Made by a program: the position numbers and the translations under genes. A stretch of DNA of 64,000 nt from Mycolicibacterium brumae (lineage in GTDB: Bacteria > Actinomycetota > Actinomycetes > Mycobacteriales > Mycobacteriaceae), in contig NZ_CP104302.1 in assembly GCF_025215495.1 (NCBI RefSeq), positions 3,472,001 through 3,536,000 on the forward strand, read 5' to 3'. The notes beneath the pieces were generated by a model. That model searched no databases, had not been told where the DNA came from, and was given only the letters and a program-made list of their open reading frames with translations. Below, in pieces: positions 53,227 to 61,513 of this stretch. Within the stretch, counting starts at the first letter, position 1. Each line of letters opens with the position of its first letter.

Positions 53227-55260
53227 ATGAACGATCCACTGTTCTCGCCGTTCCGGTTGAAGAACCTCACGCTGCGCAACCGCATCGTCAGCACCTCCCA
53301 CGAACCCGCCTACAGCGAGGACGGGCTGCCCAAGGAGCGCTACCGGGCCTACCACCGGGAGAAGGCCCGCGGCGGCGTCGCGCTGACCATGATGGGCGGC
53401 AGCGCGCTCGTCAGCCCGGACTCGAACCCGCCGTTCGGCAATCTGCAGTTGTTCCGCGACGAGGCGGTGCCGTACCTGCAGGCCATCGCCGACGACGTGC
53501 ACGAGGCCGGCGCGGCGCTGATGACCCAGTTGACCCACATGGGTCACCGCACCTACAACGACTTCGGGGACTGGATCCCGGCGTTGTCGGCCAGCGGCAC
53601 CCGAGAGACCGCGCACCGCGCCTTCACCCGCACCGCGGAGGCCACCGACATCGCGCGGATCACCCGGGATTTCGCCGAGACCGCGCAGCGCTGTCAGGCC
53701 GGCGGGCTCGACGGCGTCGAGATCTCGCTGTACAGCGGGCACCTGCTGGAGGAGTTCATCTCCCCGGCCCGCAACTTCCGCACCGACGAGTACGGCGGTA
53801 GCTTCGAGAATCGGCTCCGGTTCCCGCTGGAGGTGATCCGGGCGGTGCGCGCCGCCGTCGGCCCGGACTTCATCGTCGGGGTCCGGATGTGCTTCGACGA
53901 GCAGCGTGTGCTCGGCGTCCACCCCGAGGACGGCCTGCGGATCGCCCACGAGGTCACCGCCGCCGGAATCGACTTCATCTGCGCGCACCGCGGCTTCCTC
54001 GACACCGACGCGCAGCTCACCAAGTTCATCCCACCGATGGCGACCCCGGCCAGCCCGCACCTGCAGTTCGCCGGCTGGGTCAAGAAGAACGTCGACGTCC
54101 CGGTGATGCACGCGGGGCGTATCGCCGACGTGGCCACCGCCCGGTACGCCATCACCGAGGGCCTGCTGGACATGGTCGGCATGGTCCGCGCCCTGATGGC
54201 CGACCCGGAACTGCCCAACAAGGTCCGCACCGGGCGCGCCGACCAGATCCGGCCGTGCGTCGGCGCCAGCCTGTGCATGGACAGCATCTACACCAACGGC
54301 TCCACGCTGTGCATCCACAATCCGGCCACCGGTCGGGAGCAGGAGCTGCCGCAGTTGGTCAGCCCGGGCGCGGCGGCGAAGCACTGCGCGGTCGTCGGCG
54401 CCGGCCCGGCCGGTCTGGAGGCCGCCCGGGTGCTGGCCGAGCGCGGCCACCGGGTCACCCTGTACGAGGCCAACGACAGCGTCGGCGGGCAGGTCGCGCT
54501 GGCCGCGCTGTCGCACCGCCGCCGGGACCTGATCGGCATCGTCGACTGGCGCCTGGACGAGTGCAAACGCCTGGGCGTGGACATCCGGCTGAACCACTTC
54601 GTCGAGCCCGGCGAACTGGAGCGCCTCGGCTACGACGTCATCGTGCTGGCCAACGGCGGCATGCCGGACATCGCGATCGACGCCACCGGGGTGGAACTGG
54701 CCATCGACACCTGGGACATCCTGTGCGGCGCGGTGAAGCCCAAGGGCCGGGTGCTGGTCTACGACGACCACGGCGGTCACCAGAGCCTGGACGCCATCGA
54801 GACGCTGACCCGATGCGCCAGCCAGATCGAGTACGTCACCCTGGGCCGCACCGTCGCCCCCGACGTCGGGTCCTCGCCGGCCGCCGGATACTTCGCCATG
54901 CTCGCCGAGAACGACGTCCGGATGACGGTGCTGCACCAGTTGATGGGCATCGAGCGGCGTGACGGCGCGCTGGCGGTGACGCTGCAGGTAGAGGACTCCC
55001 ACGTCAGCACCACCCGGATCGTCGACACCGTCGTCATCGAGCACGGCACCGCGCCGGACACCGAGCTGTACGAGTCACTGCGCGCCGGGTCACGGAATCA
55101 CGGCGAGATCCTCGTCGGCGACCTGCTGGCCCGGCGGCCGCAGTCCGCGGTGCACAACCCGGACGGCCGGTACGTGCTGTACCGGATCGGCGACGCGGTG
55201 GCCAGCCGCAATATCCACGCCGCGATCTTCGACGCCTACCGTCTCTGCCTGGCCATCTGA
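53227..55260 (+). CDS. OYE-FAD demethylase of the trimethylamine dehydrogenase family (possible N-methylproline/dimethylglycine demethylase)
   Basis: 677 residues. The N-terminal OYE-like FMN barrel (about 1-330) has [15 protein letters not shown] and VMHAGRI. A Cys region follows (RPCVGASLC...LCIHN). The C-terminal FAD/NAD domain starts at [17 protein letters not shown]. This is the TMADH/2,4-dienoyl-CoA reductase architecture. The motif form CVGAxxC, lacking one of the four usual cluster Cys, resembles what I recall of dimethylglycine or N-methylproline demethylases. Context supports that reading: hydroxyproline genes nearby, and a formaldehyde dehydrogenase remnant directly downstream. The start is ATG at 53227; the longer frame runs into the promoter. 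Exact substrate unproven. Confidence 0.8.
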   Translation: MNDPLFSPFRLKNLTLRNRIVSTSHEPAYSEDGLPKERYRAYHREKARGGVALTMMGGSALVSPDSNPPFGNLQLFRDEAVPYLQAIADDVHEAGAALMTQLTHMGHRTYNDFGDWIPALSASGTRETAHRAFTRTAEATDIARITRDFAETAQRCQAGGLDGVEISLYSGHLLEEFISPARNFRTDEYGGSFENRLRFPLEVIRAVRAAVGPDFIVGVRMCFDEQRVLGVHPEDGLRIAHEVTAAGIDFICAHRGFLDTDAQLTKFIPPMATPASPHLQFAGWVKKNVDVPVMHAGRIADVATARYAITEGLLDMVGMVRALMADPELPNKVRTGRADQIRPCVGASLCMDSIYTNGSTLCIHNPATGREQELPQLVSPGAAAKHCAVVGAGPAGLEAARVLAERGHRVTLYEANDSVGGQVALAALSHRRRDLIGIVDWRLDECKRLGVDIRLNHFVEPGELERLGYDVIVLANGGMPDIAIDATGVELAIDTWDILCGAVKPKGRVLVYDDHGGHQSLDAIETLTRCASQIEYVTLGRTVAPDVGSSPAAGYFAMLAENDVRMTVLHQLMGIERRDGALAVTLQVEDSHVSTTRIVDTVVIEHGTAPDTELYESLRAGSRNHGEILVGDLLARRPQSAVHNPDGRYVLYRIGDAVASRNIHAAIFDAYRLCLAI

Positions 55261-55261
55261 A

Positions 55262-55927
55262 GGCCAATGCACCAAAGTCGATCCCGCCGCCGACCCCGCC
55301 GTCGTCGGACTGCTGGGGTGCGGAGTGATGGCCGGACTCGGCGCGGCGGTCAACACCGCCAACCTCGGCCGCGATGACACCGTCGCCGTCATCGGCTGCG
55401 GCGGCGTCGGCGATGCCGCCATCGCCGGCGCGGCGCTGGTCGGGGCGCGCACCATCATCGCCGTCGACACCGACAACAAGAAACTCGCCCTGGCCCGGGA
55501 GTTCGGGGCCACCCACACCATCAACGCCCACGAACTCGACGTGGTGGACACCATCCAGGACCTCACCGACGGATACGGGACCGACGTCGTCATCGACGCC
55601 GTCGGCATCCCCGCCACCTGGAAACAAGCCTTCTACGCCCGCGACCTGGCCGGAACCGTCGTCCTCGTCGGCGTCCCCACCCCCGACATGACCCTCCAGA
55701 TGCCGCTGATCGACTTCTTCTCCCGCGGCGGCGCCCTGAAATCCTCCTGGTACGGCGACTGCCTCCCCGAACGCGACTTCCCCACCCTGACCAGCCTCTA
55801 CCTCCAAGGCCGCCTCCCTCTCGACAAATTCGTCACCGAACGCATCGGATTGGATCAGGTCGAAGACGCCTTCCACCGGATGCACGGCGGCGGCGAACCC
55901 GTCCTACGCTCCGTCGTCATCCTCTAA
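55262..55927 (+). pseudogene. 5'-truncated S-(hydroxymethyl)mycothiol dehydrogenase gene
   Basis: About 220 residues of the C-terminal part of a zinc alcohol dehydrogenase. They begin abruptly at [11 protein letters not shown] just after the demethylase stop and include the NAD motif GCGGVGDAA, the [21 protein letters not shown] segment and the LRSVVIL ending. The sequence matches the mycothiol-dependent formaldehyde dehydrogenase type. The first 150 or so residues, with the catalytic and structural zinc sites, are missing, so the product cannot be active. An internal GTG at 55325 could start a fragment, but that is not a complete domain. An intact copy here would have detoxified the formaldehyde released by the demethylase. 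Many codons end in C. Confidence 0.83.
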
Positions 55928-56011
55928 GGCCCGAGCCCTCGGGCGGATCTGTACCGTGGTTCAGGTCAGACTCACCACTGTCGTTGGGGGCCGACCGATG
56001 CAGAGAGCACG

Positions 56012-57556
56012 GTGAACCGCGAACTTCCGGTGCACGCGTGGAGCAACCGGCAGCGGCGGCGGATCAGCCGGATCGTGCGGGACACCGAGGCCCCGACCGA
56101 CGCGCTGCCGGTCATCAGGGTCGAGGACCGCACCCCGAGCGACTACTACGACGAGCGACTCGGCGAGGTCCTCGACCTGGCCGGCACGGTCGGCGCCCTG
56201 CTGATGGCCTCCGGCACGGCGACCATCGACACCGCCGGGCAGATCCGGCGGATCGTCAACGCCTACGGGTTCCCGGACTGCTCGGTGGACGTGATCAACA
56301 CCGCCATCCACATCAGCGTCTACCGCGGGCCGAAACTGCCGCCCGGCAGCTCCATGCACATCGTGCCGACCCGGTCGACGGACTTCAGCCGGTTGGCCAC
56401 CATCGACCGGCTGGTGAACCGGATCTGCACCCCGGCCTCCGGCTGGGAGGTCCGCGAGGAACCCGCGGACGACGGGCAGGACCGGACGCGGACCACCGGA
56501 GAACAGCCGATCCCGCCGAGCAGCGGGCCGCCGATCTCCCCGGCCGAGGCCCGCGCCGAACTCGACACCATCATGAGCGCGCCGCACCCGTACCGGCGCT
56601 GGATCGCCACCCTGGCCTGGGGCGCGCTGGCGTTCGCGACCGCCGGAACCCTCGGTGGCGGACCGCTGGCCTGCGTGGTCGCGGCATTGTCGACGATGGT
56701 GATCGACCGCACCAACCGGCGGCTGAACAAGCTCGGGTTGCCGTTCTTCTTCCAGTACGCGGTCGGCGGGGTCATCGCGACCGCACCCGCGCTGGCGTTC
56801 TTCTGGCTGATGCCCGACCGCGAGATCCGCCTCGGGTCGTGGACCCTGCAGTTCCAGCCGCAGGTCACCATCGCCGCCGGCCTGGTGGTGATCCTGGCCG
56901 GTTTGTCCCTGGTCAGCTCCATCGGCGACCTGATCAGCGGCGCGCCCGTCACCGCCGCCGGGCGGTTCTTCGAACTGGTGATGCTGACGGTGGCGACCAT
57001 CGCCGGGGTGGCGCTGTCGCTGCACGTCTCGGCACGCCTGGGCGGACCGGAGTTCACCATCGGCTCCCAGGCCCCGCCCGCGCTGTCGGAGATCCTGATC
57101 CGGGTCGCCTTCGGCGCCGCGACCGCCGCCGCGTTCGCGCTGGCCTGCTACGCCGAACGATCCGCGCTGACCGCCGCCGCGATCGGCGGCGGCGCGGGTG
57201 TGGGCGCGTTCCTGGCCGCGCAGGGTTTGGGCATCGGCGCGGTGTTCTCGTCGTTCGCCGCCGCGGTGCCGATCGGCCTGGTCGGCCACCTGATGGAACG
57301 CCGTCAACTGGCGCCGCCGCTGGTGGTGTCGATCGCCGGCATCATCCCGCTGATGCCCGGGCTTGCGCTGCTGCACGGCGTCTACGGAATCATCGAGGAC
57401 GCCGACGGCATCGGGTTCAACTCGGTGCTCACCGCGACCGCCATCGCCACCGCGCTGGCCTCCGGCGTGACGCTCGGCGAATGGTTGTCCAAACGATTGC
57501 ACCGCACCGGCCGGATGCGACCGGTCCGGCGCAGCGCCACCGCCCCCGGCGACTGA
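56012..57556 (+). CDS. ThrE-family threonine/serine exporter
   Basis: 514 residues. A soluble N-terminal region (about 45-190) carries the conserved GTVGALLMASGTATIDTAGQIRRI and CSVDVINTAIHIS segments. About ten membrane helices follow in two sets (PF06738-like and PF12821-like), with FFFQYAVGGVIATAPALAFFW and IPLMPGLALLHGVYGII. ThrE-type proteins export threonine and serine using the proton gradient. The GTG start at 56012 is used. The overlapping open frame in another register is a shadow. It lies between the truncated dehydrogenase and psd, at the edge of the accessory block. Confidence 0.86.
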   Translation: MNRELPVHAWSNRQRRRISRIVRDTEAPTDALPVIRVEDRTPSDYYDERLGEVLDLAGTVGALLMASGTATIDTAGQIRRIVNAYGFPDCSVDVINTAIHISVYRGPKLPPGSSMHIVPTRSTDFSRLATIDRLVNRICTPASGWEVREEPADDGQDRTRTTGEQPIPPSSGPPISPAEARAELDTIMSAPHPYRRWIATLAWGALAFATAGTLGGGPLACVVAALSTMVIDRTNRRLNKLGLPFFFQYAVGGVIATAPALAFFWLMPDREIRLGSWTLQFQPQVTIAAGLVVILAGLSLVSSIGDLISGAPVTAAGRFFELVMLTVATIAGVALSLHVSARLGGPEFTIGSQAPPALSEILIRVAFGAATAAAFALACYAERSALTAAAIGGGAGVGAFLAAQGLGIGAVFSSFAAAVPIGLVGHLMERRQLAPPLVVSIAGIIPLMPGLALLHGVYGIIEDADGIGFNSVLTATAIATALASGVTLGEWLSKRLHRTGRMRPVRRSATAPGD

Positions 57557-57604
57557 CCCGCGCCGCAGCGCCCCATTGCACGCCACCTCACCCGGGGCCT
57601 TATC

Positions 57605-57610
57605 TACACT
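57605..57610 (+). promoter_or_regulatory. Leaderless -10 box (TACACT) for psd-pssA
   Basis: TACACT is 6 nt before the GTG at 57617 and no ribosome-binding site intervenes, supporting that GTG as the start of the operon and its mRNA. Confidence 0.55.
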
Positions 57611-57616
57611 GGCCCG

Positions 57617-58315
57617 GTGGCCAGACGCCCTCGTACGTCCGAAGCAAGTCATCTCATTGACCTGATCCGGTCCCAGATCCCTCCCATGCACCCCGCCGGA
57701 GTGCCCTTCGTCGGCGGCGCGCTGGGCGTGGCCGCCCTCGGGTATCGGCGGCGCTGGCTGTGGACGGCCGGGCTGGCCGCGGCGGCGGCCAACGCGGCGT
57801 TCTTCCGGGCCCCCAAGCGGGTGCCGCCGACCCGCCCCGGCGTGGTGGTGGCGCCGGCCGACGGCGAGATCTGCCTGATCGAGATGGCGTCCCCGCCGCC
57901 GGAGCTGGGCCTGTCCGACGAGCCACGGCTGCGCGTGTCGATCTTCCTGTCGGTGCTCGACGCGCATGTGCAACGCGCGCCGATCGGCGGCGAGATCCTC
58001 ACCACCGCCCACAAGCGCGGCCAGTTCCTGTCCGCGGACCTGCCGGAGGCCAGCGACGCGAACGAACGCAACAGCATCGTGATCCGCACGCCCGACGGGA
58101 CCGAGGTGATCGCCACCCAGATCGCCGGGCTGATCGCCCGCCGGATCGTCTGCGACGTCCGCCCCGGCGACACCGTCGGCATCGGCGACACCTACGGCCT
58201 GATCCGGTTCGGCTCCCGGCTCGACACCTACCTGCCGGCCGGTTCGCAACTGGCCGTCGCGATCGGCCAGCGGGCCGTCGGCGCCGAAACCGTGTTGGCC
58301 GAGCTGCCCTCATGA
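57617..58315 (+). CDS. psd: Phosphatidylserine decarboxylase proenzyme
   Basis: 232 residues. It decarboxylates phosphatidylserine to phosphatidylethanolamine at the membrane. The self-cleavage site that makes the pyruvoyl cofactor is Gly199-Ser200 in IRFGSRLD. Conserved DGEI ([12 protein letters not shown]) and the [14 protein letters not shown] block are present, and two hydrophobic segments lie near the N-terminus. The short form matches bacterial PSD-A enzymes. It is coupled to pssA by a 4-nt overlap. Same order as M. tuberculosis Rv0437c-Rv0436c; moeA2, which precedes it there, is absent here. Confidence 0.93.
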   Translation: MARRPRTSEASHLIDLIRSQIPPMHPAGVPFVGGALGVAALGYRRRWLWTAGLAAAAANAAFFRAPKRVPPTRPGVVVAPADGEICLIEMASPPPELGLSDEPRLRVSIFLSVLDAHVQRAPIGGEILTTAHKRGQFLSADLPEASDANERNSIVIRTPDGTEVIATQIAGLIARRIVCDVRPGDTVGIGDTYGLIRFGSRLDTYLPAGSQLAVAIGQRAVGAETVLAELPS

Positions 58316-59220
58316 AACCGAACCTGAAGTCGCAGGCGTCGCTGCGGATCCTGCCGTCGGCGATGACGGTCGCCGCGATCTGCTTCGGGTTGTCGGCGGT
58401 CAAGCTGTGCGTCGACGCGATCGACCACCCCGACCCGAACAGTCGCTACACCGTGGCGATGGCGTTTTTGGCCGTCGCGGCGATCCTGGACGCGCTCGAC
58501 GGGCGGGCCGCCCGGATGCTGAACGCCGCCTCGAAGATGGGCGAGGAGATCGACTCGCTGGCCGACGCGGTGAATTTCGGCGTGGCGCCCGCGTTCATCG
58601 TCTACCTGGCGATCTTCAACGGCACCCCGCTGGCGCAGGTCGGCTGGGTGGTGGTGTTGCTGTACGCGGTGTGCATCGTGCTGCGACTGGCCCGCTACAA
58701 CGCGAAGCTGCACGGCGACGGACCCGCCTACGAGGACCAGTTCTTCACCGGGATGCCCGCCCCCGCGGGGGCGATCGGCGCGATCGGCCCGATCGCGGCG
58801 AAGCTGCAGTTCCCCGGCCCGTGGTGGTCCACCCCGACTGCGCAGTGGGTGATCGCCGGCTGGATGCTCGGTGTGGCGCTGCTGGTCGTCAGCACCATCC
58901 CGATGCGCAAGATCCACACCTTCGCCGTGCCCCGGCAGGCGGCGGTGCCGCTGCTGGCCGTGCTGGCGATCTTCATCGCCGCCGCGATCCAGTACGGCTA
59001 CCTGGTCATTCTGCTGATCATCGGGGCCTACGTCCTGCACATCCCGTTCGCGGTGCGGCACAAGAAGTGGCTGTCCACGCACCCCGAGGTGTGGGACGAC
59101 AAGCCCAAAGAACAACGCGAGGCGCGCCGCGCCATCCGCCGCGCCGAACACCCCAACCGCCGGCTGCTGCGCGGCTCCTCGGCCCGGCTCGGGCTGCGCA
59201 AGCCCGGCGGCCACCAGTGA
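58312..59220 (+). CDS. pssA: CDP-diacylglycerol-serine O-phosphatidyltransferase
   Basis: 302 residues with about eight membrane helices. It makes phosphatidylserine from CDP-diacylglycerol and serine. The CDP-alcohol phosphotransferase motif (D-G-x2-A-R-x8-G-x3-D-x3-D) is complete in [20 protein letters not shown] and the following SLAD. ATG at 58312 overlaps the psd stop (ATGA). The longer frame upstream is a shadow of psd. The charged tail ([28 protein letters not shown]) is cytoplasmic. The AAA ATPase gene begins 14 nt downstream. Confidence 0.94.
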   Translation: MKPNLKSQASLRILPSAMTVAAICFGLSAVKLCVDAIDHPDPNSRYTVAMAFLAVAAILDALDGRAARMLNAASKMGEEIDSLADAVNFGVAPAFIVYLAIFNGTPLAQVGWVVVLLYAVCIVLRLARYNAKLHGDGPAYEDQFFTGMPAPAGAIGAIGPIAAKLQFPGPWWSTPTAQWVIAGWMLGVALLVVSTIPMRKIHTFAVPRQAAVPLLAVLAIFIAAAIQYGYLVILLIIGAYVLHIPFAVRHKKWLSTHPEVWDDKPKEQREARRAIRRAEHPNRRLLRGSSARLGLRKPGGHQ

Positions 59221-59234
59221 CCTGAAGGACCGGT

Positions 59235-61424
59235 GTGACCCACCCCAGCGCCCCGCGCCTGACGCTGACCGCCCGATTGAACACCGCCGCGCTGGATTCC
59301 CGTCGCGGTGTCATCCGGCTGCACCCCGAGGCGATCGCGGCCCTGGGCCTGCGCGAGTGGGACGCCGTCGCGTTGACCGGATCGCGCACCACCGCCGCCG
59401 TCGTCGGGCTGACCGGGCCCGGCATCCCGGTCGGCGTCGCGCTGCTCGACGACATCACGCTGTCCAACGCCGGGCTGCGTGAGGACGCCGCCGTCATCGT
59501 CGCGCCGGTGACCGTCTACGGCGCGCGTTCGGTCACCGTCACCGGATCCGCGCTGGCCAGCGGCTCGGTGCCGCCGGCCACCCTGCGCCAAGCGCTGCTC
59601 GGCAAGGTGATGACCGTCGGCGACACGGTGTCGCTGCTTCCGCGCGACCTCGGGCCCGGCACCTCCACCTCGGCGGCCAGTTCCGCGCTGGCCGCCTCGG
59701 TCGGCATCACCTGGACCTCCGAGCTGCTGACCGTGACAGCCGTCGACCCGACCGGGCCGGTCAGTGTGCAGCCGAACTCCGCGGTGAACTGGGGCAACGG
59801 CACGCACGCCGCCGACACCGGCGCGCTGACCGGGACGCCACCGTCCCGGCCGGAGGGCAAGCGGGTGTCCTTCGACGACCTCAAGGGCTGCCACATCCCC
59901 GCCGCCAAACTCACCGAATGGCTCAAACTCGCCCTGGACCAGCCCGAACTGCTGACCGCGCTGGGCGCCGCCGCCAATCTCGGGGTGCTGGTCACCGGCC
60001 CCGCCGGGGTCGGCAAGACGACCATGGTCCGGACCGTCTGCGAGGGCCGGCGCCTGATCGAACTCGACGGTCCGGAGGTCGGCGCGCAGGCCGCCGAGGC
60101 GCGGCTGGCCGCGGTCCGCGACGCCGCCCGAGCGGTCCGCGCAGGCGGCGGGGTGCTGCTGATCGCCGACGTCGACGCACTGCTGCCCGCGCCCGGGGAA
60201 CGCCCGAGCGAACCGGTGTCGAACCTGATCCTGGCCGAGCTGCGGGAACTGATCGCCACCCCGGGCGCGGCGTTCGTGGCGACCTCCGCGCTGCCCGACG
60301 GGCTGGACCCGCGGCTGCGCGCCCCCGATCTGTGCGACCGCGACCTGGGCCTGAGCCTGCCGGATGCCGGGGTGCGCCGCCAGCTGCTGGAGGTGCTGCT
60401 GCGCGACGTGCCGGCCGACGACCTGGACCTGTCCGCGATCGCGGATAAGACGCCGGGCTTCGTCGCCGCCGACCTGGCCGCGCTGATCCGGGAGGCCGCG
60501 CTGCGCGCCGCGGCCCGGGCCAGCGCCGACGGCGCGCCACCGCGGCTGTCTCAGCAGGACCTCACCGGCGCCCTGACGGTGATCCGGCCGCTGTCCCGGT
60601 CGGCCACCGAGGAAGTCGCCGTCGGCGCGGTGACCCTCGACGACGTCGGCGACATGGTCGCCACCAAACAGGCGCTGACCGAGGCGGTGCTGTGGCCGCT
60701 GCAGCACCCGGACACCTTCGCCCGGCTCGGCGTCGACCCGCCGCGCGGGGTGCTGCTCTACGGCCCGCCCGGCTGCGGCAAGACGTTCGTGGTGCGGGCG
60801 CTGGCCAGCTCCGGCCGGCTGTCCGTGCACGCCGTCAAGGGCGCGGAACTGATGGACAAGTGGGTCGGCGCGTCCGAGCGGGCGGTGCGCGACCTGTTCC
60901 GCCGTGCCCGGGACTCCGCGCCGTCGTTGGTGTTCCTCGACGAGATCGACGCGCTGGCGCCGCGGCGCGGGCAGAGCACCGATTCCGGGGTCACCGACCG
61001 GGTGGTGGCGGCGCTGCTCACCGAACTGGACGGCATCGACCCGCTGCGCGACGTGGTCGTGCTCGGCGCGACCAACCGCCCCGACCTGATCGATCCGGCG
61101 CTGCTGCGGCCCGGCCGGCTGGAGAAGCTGGTGTTCGTCGAGCCGCCGGACGCCGAAGCGCGCCGCGACATCCTGCGCTCCGCCGCCAAATCGGTGCCGC
61201 TGGCCGACTCCGTCGACCTCGATCAGCTGGCCGCGGACCTGGATGGCTACAGCGCCGCCGATTGCGTGGCCCTGCTGCGCGAGGCGGCGCTCACGGCGAT
61301 GCGCCGGTCCATCGACGCCGCCGACGTCACCGCCGACGACGTCGCGGTCGCGCGGCAAAACGTCCGGCCCTCGCTCGATCCGATCCAGGTGGCCGCGCTG
61401 CGGGACTTCGCGACGAGCCGCTGA
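59235..61424 (+). CDS. CDC48/VCP-type double AAA+ ATPase (Rv0435c-like)
   Basis: 729 residues. An N-terminal double-psi-barrel-like domain occupies about 1-200. AAA domain 1 has Walker A GPAGVGKTT at 255-263 and a Walker B of the form LLIADVDALLP, with Asp in place of the usual Glu. AAA domain 2 has Walker A GPPGCGKTF from 510 and Walker B LVFLDEIDAL. It also has the second-region motif ATNRPDLIDPALLRPGRLEKLVFV, with Arg fingers. It is expected to form a hexamer that unfolds or remodels proteins. The GTG start is 14 nt after pssA, same operon. Altered Walker B in domain 1 suggests that domain 2 does most of the ATP hydrolysis. Confidence 0.9.
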   Translation: MTHPSAPRLTLTARLNTAALDSRRGVIRLHPEAIAALGLREWDAVALTGSRTTAAVVGLTGPGIPVGVALLDDITLSNAGLREDAAVIVAPVTVYGARSVTVTGSALASGSVPPATLRQALLGKVMTVGDTVSLLPRDLGPGTSTSAASSALAASVGITWTSELLTVTAVDPTGPVSVQPNSAVNWGNGTHAADTGALTGTPPSRPEGKRVSFDDLKGCHIPAAKLTEWLKLALDQPELLTALGAAANLGVLVTGPAGVGKTTMVRTVCEGRRLIELDGPEVGAQAAEARLAAVRDAARAVRAGGGVLLIADVDALLPAPGERPSEPVSNLILAELRELIATPGAAFVATSALPDGLDPRLRAPDLCDRDLGLSLPDAGVRRQLLEVLLRDVPADDLDLSAIADKTPGFVAADLAALIREAALRAAARASADGAPPRLSQQDLTGALTVIRPLSRSATEEVAVGAVTLDDVGDMVATKQALTEAVLWPLQHPDTFARLGVDPPRGVLLYGPPGCGKTFVVRALASSGRLSVHAVKGAELMDKWVGASERAVRDLFRRARDSAPSLVFLDEIDALAPRRGQSTDSGVTDRVVAALLTELDGIDPLRDVVVLGATNRPDLIDPALLRPGRLEKLVFVEPPDAEARRDILRSAAKSVPLADSVDLDQLAADLDGYSAADCVALLREAALTAMRRSIDAADVTADDVAVARQNVRPSLDPIQVAALRDFATSR

Positions 61425-61513
61425 CTCCGACCCAGTAAGGTTGGATCAGCCCTAGCCAGAGCCTTTCCGGCTGACACCCCGATATCGGCCCAGCGCCGAG
61501 ACGTAGGAGTGCC

